Position numbers and translations under genes: made by a program. The notes beneath the pieces were generated by a model, which searched no databases, was not told the DNA's origin, and saw only the letters and a program-made list of their open reading frames with translations. From assembly GCA_013696385.1 (NCBI GenBank), contig JACCYR010000165.1, forward strand, positions 1 to 8,652: 8,652 nt of DNA, read 5' to 3'. Each line of letters opens with the position of its first letter. The stretch's first letter is position 1. Below are positions 1 to 5,855 of the stretch, piece after piece. The DNA is from Acidobacteriota bacterium. Its GTDB lineage: Bacteria; Acidobacteriota; Blastocatellia; Pyrinomonadales; Pyrinomonadaceae.

Positions 1-931
1 ACATTTGTCCCAAGCGGTAGCCTGCTAATGCAATTTGCTCTTCGGCAATGTTGAAAGCCATCTTTTTGTATTCATCGGAAGGTTTTTCGTAACGCTTCAA
101 AGTTGGCGGATATAGTTTGGTTGAAGCTATTTGAAAACCTTCCTGCTGCCATTCGTCAAATTTACCGAGTTTTAGGCGGTTCTGCATTTTTGCAAACGGA
201 AATTTTTTCGTAATTTCCTGCGCGATTGCTGGAAGATAATCAGAATCGCAAGCATCATTTTGCCGCGAAATGTTCCGCCCGATGATTGAATCCCAATACC
301 AATGAAGATTTAATTTGTCTTCACGCGGCGTGTCTTTCGGCGAAAGTTCAAAAAGATTTCCGCCTTGGTCGCCTTTCGGTTCGAGTTCCGTAACCCGCGC
401 CGAAGTATGCAAAGGTTGATGAATATCACCGCCGAGATGCAAAATCCAAGCCAGCGCAATTGCTTTTTCGTCATCCGTGGCAGAATTATCACGCAATAAC
501 TTATCAAATCCGAAATGTTGTTCGACAGCTTTGCCTTTCGGCTCGTCAAAATCACTTAAAACCTCAACTTTCCCATTTGTTTCACGCCAAAAAGTGTCGG
601 AATAATGCCAATTTCCCTGATGATATTTTTCATACCGGTTTTTGAATTTTTTATCGCGGACAATATCCGCCCAAGTGCTGGCAATCATAAAAAGCTCGCG
701 TTGTTTGGCGGCGGCGGAACGCGAATCTTGCAGATAAAAGACGCTTAAATCCGAATCTTCGGGCGCGCTTAAAAGCAGTTTGACCGCCATTTCACGCGCG
801 TGCGGCGACATTTGTTCCCACGCAATATAGGCAGCAAGTTTATGTCCCGTATCGTCCCAAGCCAGAGCGGAAGTAATAAAGGTAAAGACGATTGCAAAAA
901 CAAACAAAATTTTGACAAGTGATTTTTTCAT
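1..931 (-). CDS. Secreted S1/P1-type zinc-dependent nuclease (3' end cut by window edge)
   Basis: Reading on the minus strand from ATG at 931 gives 310 codons without a stop, leaving the window near the natural C-terminus. Residues 1-24 are a signal peptide (basic start, hydrophobic core, ALA before W25). Cleavage there exposes an N-terminal Trp, as S1/P1 nucleases require for zinc binding. The family's zinc ligands are all present at the expected spacing: W25, H30 (WDDTGH), D89 (STWAD), H109, H165/D169/H175 (HLGGDIHQPLH) and H210/D214 (NLHWYWD). The family cleaves single-stranded DNA and RNA and releases 5'-nucleotides using three zinc ions; here it would act outside the cytoplasm, probably for nucleic-acid scavenging. 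The final visible residues (ALAGYRLGQM) match the usual C-terminal helix, so little is missing. GAGGA lies about 6 nt before the ATG, and a good sigma-70 promoter lies further upstream. No linked partner is visible. Confidence 0.93.
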   Translation of the reverse strand, partial: MKKSLVKILFVFAIVFTFITSALAWDDTGHKLAAYIAWEQMSPHAREMAVKLLLSAPEDSDLSVFYLQDSRSAAAKQRELFMIASTWADIVRDKKFKNRYEKYHQGNWHYSDTFWRETNGKVEVLSDFDEPKGKAVEQHFGFDKLLRDNSATDDEKAIALAWILHLGGDIHQPLHTSARVTELEPKGDQGGNLFELSPKDTPREDKLNLHWYWDSIIGRNISRQNDACDSDYLPAIAQEITKKFPFAKMQNRLKLGKFDEWQQEGFQIASTKLYPPTLKRYEKPSDEYKKMAFNIAEEQIALAGYRLGQM

Positions 932-997
932 TATTTTCCTCAACGAATTTTATAAATGATTTTAGCGAAGATAAGAAATTTAAGAAAGTTGAAAAGC

Positions 998-1026
998 TAA
1001 TTACAATCATTTCGCGCTTTAGTCAA
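998..1026 (-). promoter_or_regulatory. Predicted sigma-70 promoter of the S1/P1 nuclease gene
   Basis: On the minus strand TTGACT (1026-1021) and TAATTA (1003-998) are separated by exactly 17 bp. The -35 matches the consensus at 5 of 6 positions and the -10 at 4 of 6. The start would fall near 991, leaving a leader of about 60 nt before the ATG at 931. Predicted from sequence only. Confidence 0.45.
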
Positions 1027-1180
1027 AACAATTAAATAAGAGTGGACGAGGCATAATTCATTTTTCAGGGTTCTGCTAAAAAACAGCAAACCTTCTGGGT
1101 AAAATTTCATCAAAAAAAACGCAAAACTTTCCCCGTGATGCGTCTAAAAATCAGACAATCTCATTTGCAGTTTAATGCTA

Positions 1181-1186
1181 AGGAGG
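1181..1186 (+). promoter_or_regulatory. Ribosome binding site fixing the start of the small CxH/CxxC protein
   Basis: A perfect AGGAGG sits 8 nt before the ATG at 1195. The in-frame ATG codons at 1135 and 1138 have no such site, so the gene should start at 1195. The 20 extra upstream codons are then untranslated leader. Confidence 0.8.
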
Positions 1187-1194
1187 AAATAAAA

Positions 1195-1452
1195 ATGCAG
1201 ACAGTTTTAGAACAAAATCGAATCGCTGAATCAATTATTAACCGAACCAACGGTGCATTCGGCAGCAAAATTGGTTTAATCGGCAAACTTTTTGGTTGTT
1301 GGCATAAAAAGTTGAGCCGTCCTTTTACAAATAGAAATGCTTCTTACCGCGCCTGCTTAAATTGCGGCGCACGTAAAGGGTTTGACACAAGAACCTTACA
1401 AACTATTGGTCCATTTTATTATCCCCCAGCAATATCGTTTGATGAAAATTAA
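1195..1452 (+). CDS. Small conserved-type protein with CxH...CxxC putative zinc site, function unknown
   Basis: An 85-residue protein beginning at the ATG behind a perfect AGGAGG. Residues 1-33 are a variable, probably helical start. Residues 34-76 hold a compact motif block: C35-W-H37, then LSRPFT, SYRACLNCGARKGFD with C54 and C57, and ending in GPFYYPP. The C35/H37/C54/C57 set would suit a single zinc ion in a zinc-ribbon-like fold. No signal peptide or membrane segment is evident, so it is probably cytoplasmic. I recall similar short proteins with this CWHxxLSRPFT...CxxCGA...FD...GPFYY pattern in Acidobacteria, always unnamed; that is memory, not a search. It is followed by a terminator and appears monocistronic, divergent from the nuclease gene. 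A role in nucleic-acid binding or regulation is possible but not shown. Confidence 0.75.
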   Translation: MQTVLEQNRIAESIINRTNGAFGSKIGLIGKLFGCWHKKLSRPFTNRNASYRACLNCGARKGFDTRTLQTIGPFYYPPAISFDEN

Positions 1453-1497
1453 GCGATAAATAATCCCCGTTTATCCTACCCAACTATATCCTGCCAT

Positions 1498-1533
1498 ACG
1501 CGGTTTTACTTTTAAGCCGCGTTTTTTATTTTT
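1498..1533 (+). terminator. Rho-independent terminator of the small CxH/CxxC gene
   Basis: ACGCGG (1498-1503) pairs with CCGCGT (1517-1522) around a 13-nt loop, followed directly by a T-rich tail interrupted by one A. It lies 46 nt after the stop codon of the 85-residue gene. The stem is short but GC-rich and the T tract is good. Confidence 0.7.
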
Positions 1534-1574
1534 CGGATTATCACCGGGCTACAGACAAAAATTTCAAAATACAA

Positions 1575-1603
1575 AAGGCAAAGTGTTTTATGCACTTTAC
1601 CTT
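1575..1603 (-). terminator. Rho-independent terminator of the sigma/anti-sigma operon
   Basis: An 11-bp stem with one mismatch (1575-1585 against 1593-1603) has a 7-nt loop. Read on the minus strand it is followed by TTTTG and TATTTTG. It lies 36 nt after the stop of the anti-sigma gene. With the plus-strand hairpin at 1498-1533 it insulates the two convergent units. Confidence 0.65.
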
Positions 1604-1638
1604 CCAAATAAATCTTATTCAAAATTCAAAAATTTTCT

Positions 1639-2520
1639 TTAAACTTTTGCGAACGCTAATAATCTTTTGGGATCGGAAACAACGACACCGCCCGGTTTTT
1701 CAACCGTTATAGCGAACATTTTAGGTTTTTTTATTTTTAGTTCCGCGTTAATCGGTACAATTATTTCACCGCTTTCGTTGACGTTGAAAACTCCGCCGCT
1801 AATCGGATATTTTTCGTTTCGCAGTTGGTCAACAATCCAAAGCTGATATGTTTCTCTGTCGGGATTGTTGGCGGGCAAACCGAGAAAACGCACATAACCT
1901 TTTTGTTGAGAGTTACTCCAGATGACATCGCCCGAAATATCCTTTGTTCCTTTCGGAGATTCCCAATTAATTTGAACCACATCTTGCGCCGTGGCAATAA
2001 ATTGTTCACGCTTTTGCGCCGCCGACAATTCAGGTGTCGGAGTTTGAACAGTTTCGGGACTTTTGACAATTTCCGGCTGAGGCTGAACGCGGGTCAACCA
2101 CAAATTAAAAGCCAGCGCAATAGAAGCCGCCGCCGCAAACGCCCAACCAGACCACTGCCAAAAACGACGATTCGGTATAACACCAATGCCGCTTCCAATA
2201 CTTTCAGTCGCCAATTCACCGACAGTTCTTTTCGATTCCGGCTGAAAATTTACCTCACTTTGCGGTTTTTCCGAAAATCCAAAGAATTCATCGGCATCAG
2301 CTAAAACTTTCGTCCGCAATTTTTCAGGCATCGCGGTATTATTATCTATATTCTTCAAACCAATTGCCGCTGAAGCAAGTTCTAAGGAGATAAAATTCTC
2401 TGAATCGGGAAATTGACCTTTAAGCTGTTCAAGTTCTATCAATTCTTCTTCACTCAGACCAAAAATAGTTTGATCGGCAAGGAGTTCCAGCAGCCTTTCT
2501 TTTTTTTCTTTATTATTCAT
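1639..2520 (-). CDS. RskA-like transmembrane anti-sigma factor
   Basis: A 293-residue single-pass membrane protein. Residues 1-115 form the cytoplasmic part, rich in acidic helices, expected to hold the sigma factor. Residues about 123-142 (WSGWAFAAAASIALAFNLWL) are the membrane segment. A Pro/Thr/Glu-rich stalk follows to about 170. Residues about 180-290 match the RskA C-terminal (anti-sigma-K) domain, with GDVIWSNSQQKGYV, the LPANNPDRETYQLWIVD core, GGVFNVNESG and the late VTVEKPGG. No HxxxCxxC zinc anti-sigma motif is seen, so redox sensing through zinc is not expected; family members are usually released by regulated proteolysis. Its ATG overlaps the end of the sigma gene by 8 nt. A strong site (AAGGGAGG at 2535-2528) lies 7 nt before the ATG. 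The overlap suggests coupled translation and balanced amounts of the two proteins. Confidence 0.88.
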   Translation of the reverse strand: MNNKEKKERLLELLADQTIFGLSEEELIELEQLKGQFPDSENFISLELASAAIGLKNIDNNTAMPEKLRTKVLADADEFFGFSEKPQSEVNFQPESKRTVGELATESIGSGIGVIPNRRFWQWSGWAFAAAASIALAFNLWLTRVQPQPEIVKSPETVQTPTPELSAAQKREQFIATAQDVVQINWESPKGTKDISGDVIWSNSQQKGYVRFLGLPANNPDRETYQLWIVDQLRNEKYPISGGVFNVNESGEIIVPINAELKIKKPKMFAITVEKPGGVVVSDPKRLLAFAKV

Positions 2521-3067
2521 GCCGTAACCTCCCTTCTGAATTTCCTAATCCCAAATTCTCCCTAACTTGTATTAACCCTCGTCGGGCGTGTGTTTTAACC
2601 GTGCCGAGCGGCATATTTAATGCGTCAGCAATTTCCTGATGCGAAAACCCCTGAACTATCGAAAGATGAAGGATTTTCCTTTGTTCGGGACGCAATTCTT
2701 TCATCGCTTCGGCGGCTTCTTTGGCTTCGACATAAACTTGAATGCTTTGGTCGCCATTCTCCGGTTCGTCTAAAATATCATCTAAAGAATCTATAAATGG
2801 CTGCCGGTTGTCCTTTCTTAAACGGTCAATCAACCGCCGCCGCGCAATCATTGCCACAAATGTTGTTTCCGAAGATTGAGTTTCATCAAATCGTCCGGCG
2901 TTTTTCCAAATATCTATAAAAATTTCCTGCACCGCATCTTCAGTTTCTTCGGAATTTAATGACATCCGACGGGCAAGCGACCAAACCAAACCGCCATAAG
3001 TGTCTAAACACTCTTGGACAGCATTTTTGTTACCTAGCGCGATATGTTTTAGAATAACCTGAGCCAC
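2513..3067 (-). CDS. ECF-type RNA polymerase sigma factor (SigK-like)
   Basis: A 184-residue sigma-70 family protein holding only regions 2 and 4, the mark of the extracytoplasmic-function group. Region 2 spans about 20-88, with DAVQEIFIDIWKNAGRFD at 44-61 (core binding) and the promoter-melting and -10-recognition helix around 68-86 (TTFVAMIARRRLIDRLRK). Region 4 spans about 118-172. Its helix-turn-helix FSHQEIADALNMPLGTVKTH is at 141-160 and would read the -35 element. Translation starts at GTG (3067); AAGGA lies 10 nt before it and no ATG sits in frame upstream. The gene is immediately followed by, and overlaps, a membrane anti-sigma factor with an RskA domain, so it is likely held inactive at the membrane until an envelope signal arrives. 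Its regulon cannot be read from this window, and no obvious ECF promoter was recognised upstream. Confidence 0.93.
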   Translation of the reverse strand: MAQVILKHIALGNKNAVQECLDTYGGLVWSLARRMSLNSEETEDAVQEIFIDIWKNAGRFDETQSSETTFVAMIARRRLIDRLRKDNRQPFIDSLDDILDEPENGDQSIQVYVEAKEAAEAMKELRPEQRKILHLSIVQGFSHQEIADALNMPLGTVKTHARRGLIQVRENLGLGNSEGRLRHE

Positions 3068-3134
3068 AATAAAATTTTCCTTAAAATTTTTGAAAGTAGC
3101 TCTAAGCTATCTTATTTCAGCGCGTTTTGCCAAG

Positions 3135-3164
3135 TCTATAAGCAATTTTTACCATCGATTTCAA
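3135..3164 (-). promoter_or_regulatory. Candidate housekeeping promoter of the sigma/anti-sigma operon
   Basis: On the minus strand TTGAAA (3164-3159) and TATAGA (3140-3135) are 18 bp apart, each matching the consensus at 4 to 5 of 6 positions. The start would be near 3128, about 60 nt before the GTG at 3067. In an AT-rich spacer such matches arise by chance, so this is tentative. Confidence 0.33.
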
Positions 3165-3585
3165 TACTAAATTTGCTCCTTACTGCCATTCGTTTTAACT
3201 TAATATATTATCTGAAAATGCTTTGGCATCTTATTATTAAACGCTAATGGCTGATAACTTGTTCCTTCTCCTTTGCCGGAAAATTTTTAATTGAAGCAGA
3301 AGAATTTCTGTCTTTCATTTGTTTTATTCGCGTAATTTGTAAATTTAGATGCAGATAATAACTATCTTTATAAATTTTGGCGAAGTTGGTAATCATTAAC
3401 CTTGATTACACTGTTTATTTTCGGCTAGCTCAAAGAACTTTTATGGCAGCAACAACTAATCAAAAGCGCGAGTCAGACTTGTCTTTTGGAAAATGTGGCG
3501 GTTTTGGTTGAGCGTTTGATTAATCGTCAAATTCGCGGGGTAATTTTATTTGTTTTCCGCCTCTGTTTTCTTATCAAACATTTTC

Positions 3586-3614
3586 TTGTATCCTATTTAT
3601 TCGGTTTTTGTAAT
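3586..3614 (+). promoter_or_regulatory. Weak candidate promoter of the E2 gene
   Basis: TTGTAT (3586-3591) and TGTAAT (3609-3614) are 17 bp apart. The -10 matches the consensus at 5 of 6 positions but the -35 only at TTG. The start would be about 29 nt before the E2 ATG at 3650. Confidence 0.28.
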
Positions 3615-3649
3615 TTTATTCAGTTATTATTGTAATAAACGGAGATTAT

Positions 3650-5524
3650 ATGAGCATAGAAGTCGTAATGCCGCAGATGGGCGAATCAATCGCCGAAGGA
3701 ACTATTTCAAAATGGTTAAAGCAGGTTGGTGAAAAAGTCGAGAAAGACGAATCGCTTTTGGAAATTTCTACCGACAAGGTTGATGCCGAAGTTCCTTCGC
3801 CCGTTGCGGGAATTTTGTTGGAAATCCGTGCCGGTGAAGGTGAAACGGTTGAAGTTAACAGCGTTGTCGGCATTTTGGGCGAAGAAGGCGAAAGTTCAGT
3901 CAACAGTCAACAGTCAACAGTTAGCAGTCAGACTGAAACACCGCAAGTTGAAGAACCGCAAGTTGAAGAAGTAAAACAACCCGAACCTGCAAAACAAGCA
4001 CAAGCCGCAACAGCTAACTCTGTTAACTCAGTGAACTCGGGAAATTCGGTCAACTCTGCAAACTCAACAGAAATTGTAATGCCGCAAATGGGCGAATCCA
4101 TCACCGAAGGCACGGTTTCAAAATGGCTGAAAGCTGTTGGCGACAAAATAGAAAAAGACGAATCGCTTTTGGAAATTTCTACTGATAAAGTTGATGCCGA
4201 AGTTCCTTCTCCCGTCGCGGGAACGCTACTCGAAATCCGCACGAATGAAGGCGAAACAGTTGAAGTTGGCTCGGTTGTCGGCTTAGTCGGCGCGGAAGGC
4301 GCGAGTTTAGTTCAAAGTCCAACGTCAAATGTCCAAAGCCAAACGTCCGCCGCCGGACAAAAGCAAGCCGAACAAGCCACTGCACAGGCGACCGGCGCGG
4401 ATATTTCCGCATCAAAAATAGTTTCGATGCCTGCCGAAGAAAAAGAAGAAATCGAAGAAGTCGAAGGCAGAAGTTATGATTACAGTCGTCCAGACGCTCT
4501 CGAAGATACAACCGGCAACGGGCAACCGACAACGGGCAATGGACAAGTAAGCGTTGAAGATTTACGCCGCACAAAATCAAGTCCGCTTGTCCGCAACATC
4601 GCCAAAGAACACGGCATTGATATTTCGCGCATCGAAGGTTCGGGAATGAGCGGGCGCGTAACGAAAAAAGATATTATCTCTTTTATCGAATCGGGCGCGG
4701 CACTTCGTCCGCAAGATTTGCTTCGCAAGGATGCTCCGACCGCGCCGCAAATTACGCCGCAAACGCAACCTCAAACCGCGCAAAAAGCAACATCTACCGC
4801 GCCGACATTAATGCCGAGCGCGACAGACAAAGTTGAGCCGATGTCGGTTATGCGGAAGAAAATCGCGGAACATATGACGTTCTCGAAACAAACTTCGGCG
4901 CACGTTACGAGCGTTTATGAATTTGATATGACGAATGTAGCGAAATTCCGCGACAAAAACAAAGCCGAATTTCAAGCGCGTTACGGCACGAAGTTATCGT
5001 ATATGCCGTTTATCTTTCAAGCCGTTACGCAGACTTTGCGGCAATTCCCGATTGTTAATTCGCAGGTTTCAGGCGACCAAATTATTTATAAAGGCGACGT
5101 TAATCTCGGAATGGCAGTTGCGCTCGATTGGGGTTTGATTGTTCCCGTCATCAAACGCGCCGACCAACTTTCATTGTCGGGTTTGGCTTTGGCGGCAAAC
5201 GATTTAGCAGATAGAGCAAGAAAGAAAAAACTCAATTCCGATGAAGTTCAAGGCGGAACTTTTACGATTACGAATCCGGGCGTTTTCGGCGGACTTTTCG
5301 GAACGCCGATTATCAATCAGCCGCAAGTGGCGATTTTGTGTGTCGGGACAATCGAAAAACGTCCGAAAGTTATTACAACCGACGATGGTGACGATGTTAT
5401 TGCAATTCGCTCAATGGCTTACTTTGCACTAACTTATGACCACCGGATTGTTGATGGCGCGGATGCCGAGAGGTTCTTGTCGTTTATGAAGGAATATCTC
5501 GAAACAACGCAATTTTCGCTGTAA
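3650..5524 (+). CDS. Dihydrolipoamide acyltransferase (E2) of a 2-oxo acid dehydrogenase complex, two lipoyl domains; probably 2-oxoglutarate/succinyl type
   Basis: A 624-residue E2 that moves an acyl group from lipoyllysine to CoA and forms the core of the complex with E1 and E3. Lipoyl domain 1 is residues 2-80, with the lipoylated lysine in STDKVDAE at K43. Lipoyl domain 2 is about 140-217, with K180. The peripheral subunit-binding domain is about 309-346 (SSPLVRNIAKEHGIDISRIEGSG). The catalytic domain is about 393-620, with DHRIVDG placing the catalytic H598 and D602. The linkers are long and low in complexity, and carry the tandem repeats listed separately. GGAG lies 5 nt before the ATG. 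The MPQMGES start and the two-lipoyl plan resemble actinobacterial-type SucB proteins, so succinyl transfer is favoured, but a branched-chain or pyruvate E2 is not excluded. No E1 or E3 gene is adjacent. At 624 residues it is longer than the one-lipoyl E2s of about 400 residues because of the extra lipoyl domain and linkers. Confidence 0.93.
   Translation: MSIEVVMPQMGESIAEGTISKWLKQVGEKVEKDESLLEISTDKVDAEVPSPVAGILLEIRAGEGETVEVNSVVGILGEEGESSVNSQQSTVSSQTETPQVEEPQVEEVKQPEPAKQAQAATANSVNSVNSGNSVNSANSTEIVMPQMGESITEGTVSKWLKAVGDKIEKDESLLEISTDKVDAEVPSPVAGTLLEIRTNEGETVEVGSVVGLVGAEGASLVQSPTSNVQSQTSAAGQKQAEQATAQATGADISASKIVSMPAEEKEEIEEVEGRSYDYSRPDALEDTTGNGQPTTGNGQVSVEDLRRTKSSPLVRNIAKEHGIDISRIEGSGMSGRVTKKDIISFIESGAALRPQDLLRKDAPTAPQITPQTQPQTAQKATSTAPTLMPSATDKVEPMSVMRKKIAEHMTFSKQTSAHVTSVYEFDMTNVAKFRDKNKAEFQARYGTKLSYMPFIFQAVTQTLRQFPIVNSQVSGDQIIYKGDVNLGMAVALDWGLIVPVIKRADQLSLSGLALAANDLADRARKKKLNSDEVQGGTFTITNPGVFGGLFGTPIINQPQVAILCVGTIEKRPKVITTDDGDDVIAIRSMAYFALTYDHRIVDGADAERFLSFMKEYLETTQFSL
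3897..3931 (+). repeat. 7-bp tandem repeat, 5 units, consensus CAGTCAA (E2 linker 1)
   Basis: Five consecutive 7-bp units: CAGTCAA three times, then CAGTTAG and CAGTCAG. It begins directly after lipoyl domain 1 and encodes a Ser/Gln/Asn/Val-rich linker. The period of 7 is out of step with codons, so successive units are read in different frames, and all three stay open. Confidence 0.92.
3941..3970 (+). repeat. Perfect 15-bp tandem duplication (E2 linker 1)
   Basis: CCGCAAGTTGAAGAA occurs twice in a row without a mismatch, encoding PQVEE twice. It lies just after the CAGTCAA tract in the same linker. Confidence 0.95.
4015..4068 (+). repeat. 9-bp tandem repeat, 6 units, consensus xAACTCxGx (E2 linker 1, before lipoyl domain 2)
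   Basis: Six consecutive 9-bp units: TAACTCTGT, TAACTCAGT, GAACTCGGG, AAATTCGGT, CAACTCTGC, AAACTCAAC. They encode the tripeptide N-S-(V/G/A) repeated immediately before lipoyl domain 2. The conserved core is AACTC with a variable third base in each codon. Confidence 0.88.
4313..4347 (+). repeat. 7-bp tandem repeat, 5 units, consensus CAAMGTC (E2 linker 2)
   Basis: Five consecutive 7-bp units: CAAAGTC, CAACGTC, AAATGTC, CAAAGCC, AAACGTC. The tract begins a few codons after lipoyl domain 2 and encodes a Gln/Ser/Pro/Asn/Val/Thr linker. It differs in sequence from the other 7-bp families in the same gene. Confidence 0.85.
4511..4545 (+). repeat. 7-bp tandem repeat, 5 units, consensus ACSGRCA (E2 linker 2, before the subunit-binding domain)
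   Basis: Five consecutive 7-bp units: ACCGGCA, ACGGGCA, ACCGACA, ACGGGCA, ATGGACA. They encode TGNGQPTTGNGQ, just upstream of the subunit-binding domain. This is the third 7-bp family in this gene and again has five units. Confidence 0.88.
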
Positions 5525-5564
5525 TTGCTAATGTTATATTTTGTTGAGTGAACTAAATAAAAAC

Positions 5565-5614
5565 AGTATTTTACTAAAAATTGTCTGTAAATAAAACATT
5601 TTACTCAGTAAAAT
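5565..5614. repeat. Pair of ATTTTACT-containing palindromes, possible operator
   Basis: The 17-bp ATTTTACTCAGTAAAAT (5598-5614) is a perfect inverted repeat with 8-bp arms around one base. A smaller palindrome, AGTATTTTACT, lies at 5565-5575. ATTTTACT recurs at 5568 and 5598, 30 bp apart, close to three helical turns. There is no T tract to make it a terminator. Confidence 0.5.
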
Positions 5615-5662
5615 TAAAACCATTTCTGATATTATGTCTTTGTTTTCATTTGTTTAGGCAAA

Positions 5663-5678
5663 TGGCACGATAATTGTT
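5663..5678 (+). promoter_or_regulatory. Sigma-54-like element overlapping the OmpA-gene promoter
   Basis: TGGCACG (5663-5669), four bases, then TTGTT follows the sigma-54 pattern TGGCACG-N4-TTGCW. The -24 half is perfect. The -12 half has T in place of the normally conserved C. It overlaps the -35 of the sigma-70 promoter, so it could be chance or a second control. Confidence 0.25.
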
Positions 5679-5704
5679 GCAAAAATTTTGTTCGTCAGTA
5701 TAAT
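5677..5704 (+). promoter_or_regulatory. Predicted sigma-70 promoter of the OmpA-like gene
   Basis: A perfect TATAAT (5699-5704) is preceded, at 16-bp spacing, by TTGCAA (5677-5682). Transcription would begin near 5711, giving a leader of about 145 nt. This is the best promoter match in the window. Confidence 0.6.
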
Positions 5705-5841
5705 TTGAAGGCTATGTAATGATATTAGACGAAAGTTTAGAAAACGTTTAAATAAAATAATTAAAAACTTTAAAAGTTTCGACAACCCAACCCGTTTAAT
5801 GAACGTCATAGCTAATTATTTTAACCAAACTTTAATTTTGG

Positions 5842-5847
5842 AAGGAG
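5842..5847 (+). promoter_or_regulatory. Ribosome binding site fixing the start of the OmpA-like gene
   Basis: AAGGAG lies 8 nt before the ATG at 5856. That start places the signal peptide at the very N-terminus. The in-frame ATG at 5799 lacks such a site and would put 19 unlikely residues in front of the signal peptide. Confidence 0.8.
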
Positions 5848-5855
5848 TTCAATAT

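Larger units (their letters stand above)
3068..3649. other. 582-bp AT-rich intergenic spacer
   Basis: This stretch divides the minus-strand sigma operon from the plus-strand E2 gene. It contains the two candidate promoters listed separately. It also holds a weak interrupted inverted repeat (3512-3536: GCG-TTTGA, 7-nt loop, TCAAA-tt-CGC). I see no convincing gene, tRNA or terminator in it. A 22-codon reading frame at 3443-3511 has no good ribosome site. The composition is more AT-rich than the flanking genes. Confidence 0.6.
3659..4298 (+). repeat. In-frame duplication encoding the two lipoyl domains (411-bp period)
   Basis: Lipoyl domain 1 and lipoyl domain 2 are offset by 137 codons. By hand alignment 64 of 79 residues are identical. 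The stretch around the lipoylated lysine is identical for 24 residues (29-52 against 166-189 of the E2), where only 6 of 72 bases differ, all silent. A 29-bp block is exact (3743-3771 and 4154-4182). This points to a recent duplication or ongoing gene conversion. Confidence 0.9.
5525..5855. other. 331-bp regulatory spacer between the E2 and OmpA-like genes
   Basis: It holds two AT-rich palindromes (5565-5575 and 5598-5614), a sigma-54-like element (5663-5678) and an overlapping sigma-70 promoter (5677-5704). A leader of roughly 145 nt then runs to the ATG at 5856. Very short frames lie in the leader (for example 5719-5751, 10 codons) without convincing evidence of use. No clear hairpin-plus-T-run terminator for the E2 gene is visible. 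Confidence 0.6.

Noticed and set aside
1135..1194. 20-codon N-terminal extension of the small CxH/CxxC protein from the ATG at 1135
   Set aside because: No ribosome site lies before it, while a perfect AGGAGG precedes the ATG at 1195 and is itself inside the extension.
1825..2304. 159-codon plus-strand frame opposite the anti-sigma gene
   Set aside because: It is antisense to a clearly recognised protein, with no family features, and is a shadow frame; likewise the antisense frames within E2 and the VWFA gene.
3443..3511. 22-codon reading frame in the spacer upstream of E2
   Set aside because: No convincing ribosome site and nothing recognisable in its product.
3897..4545. CRISPR-like array in the E2 gene
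   Set aside because: The units are 7 or 9 bp with no spacers and lie inside an intact coding frame.
5799..5855. Upstream start of the OmpA-like protein at 5799
   Set aside because: It would put 19 residues in front of a clear signal peptide, and the good ribosome site serves the ATG at 5856.
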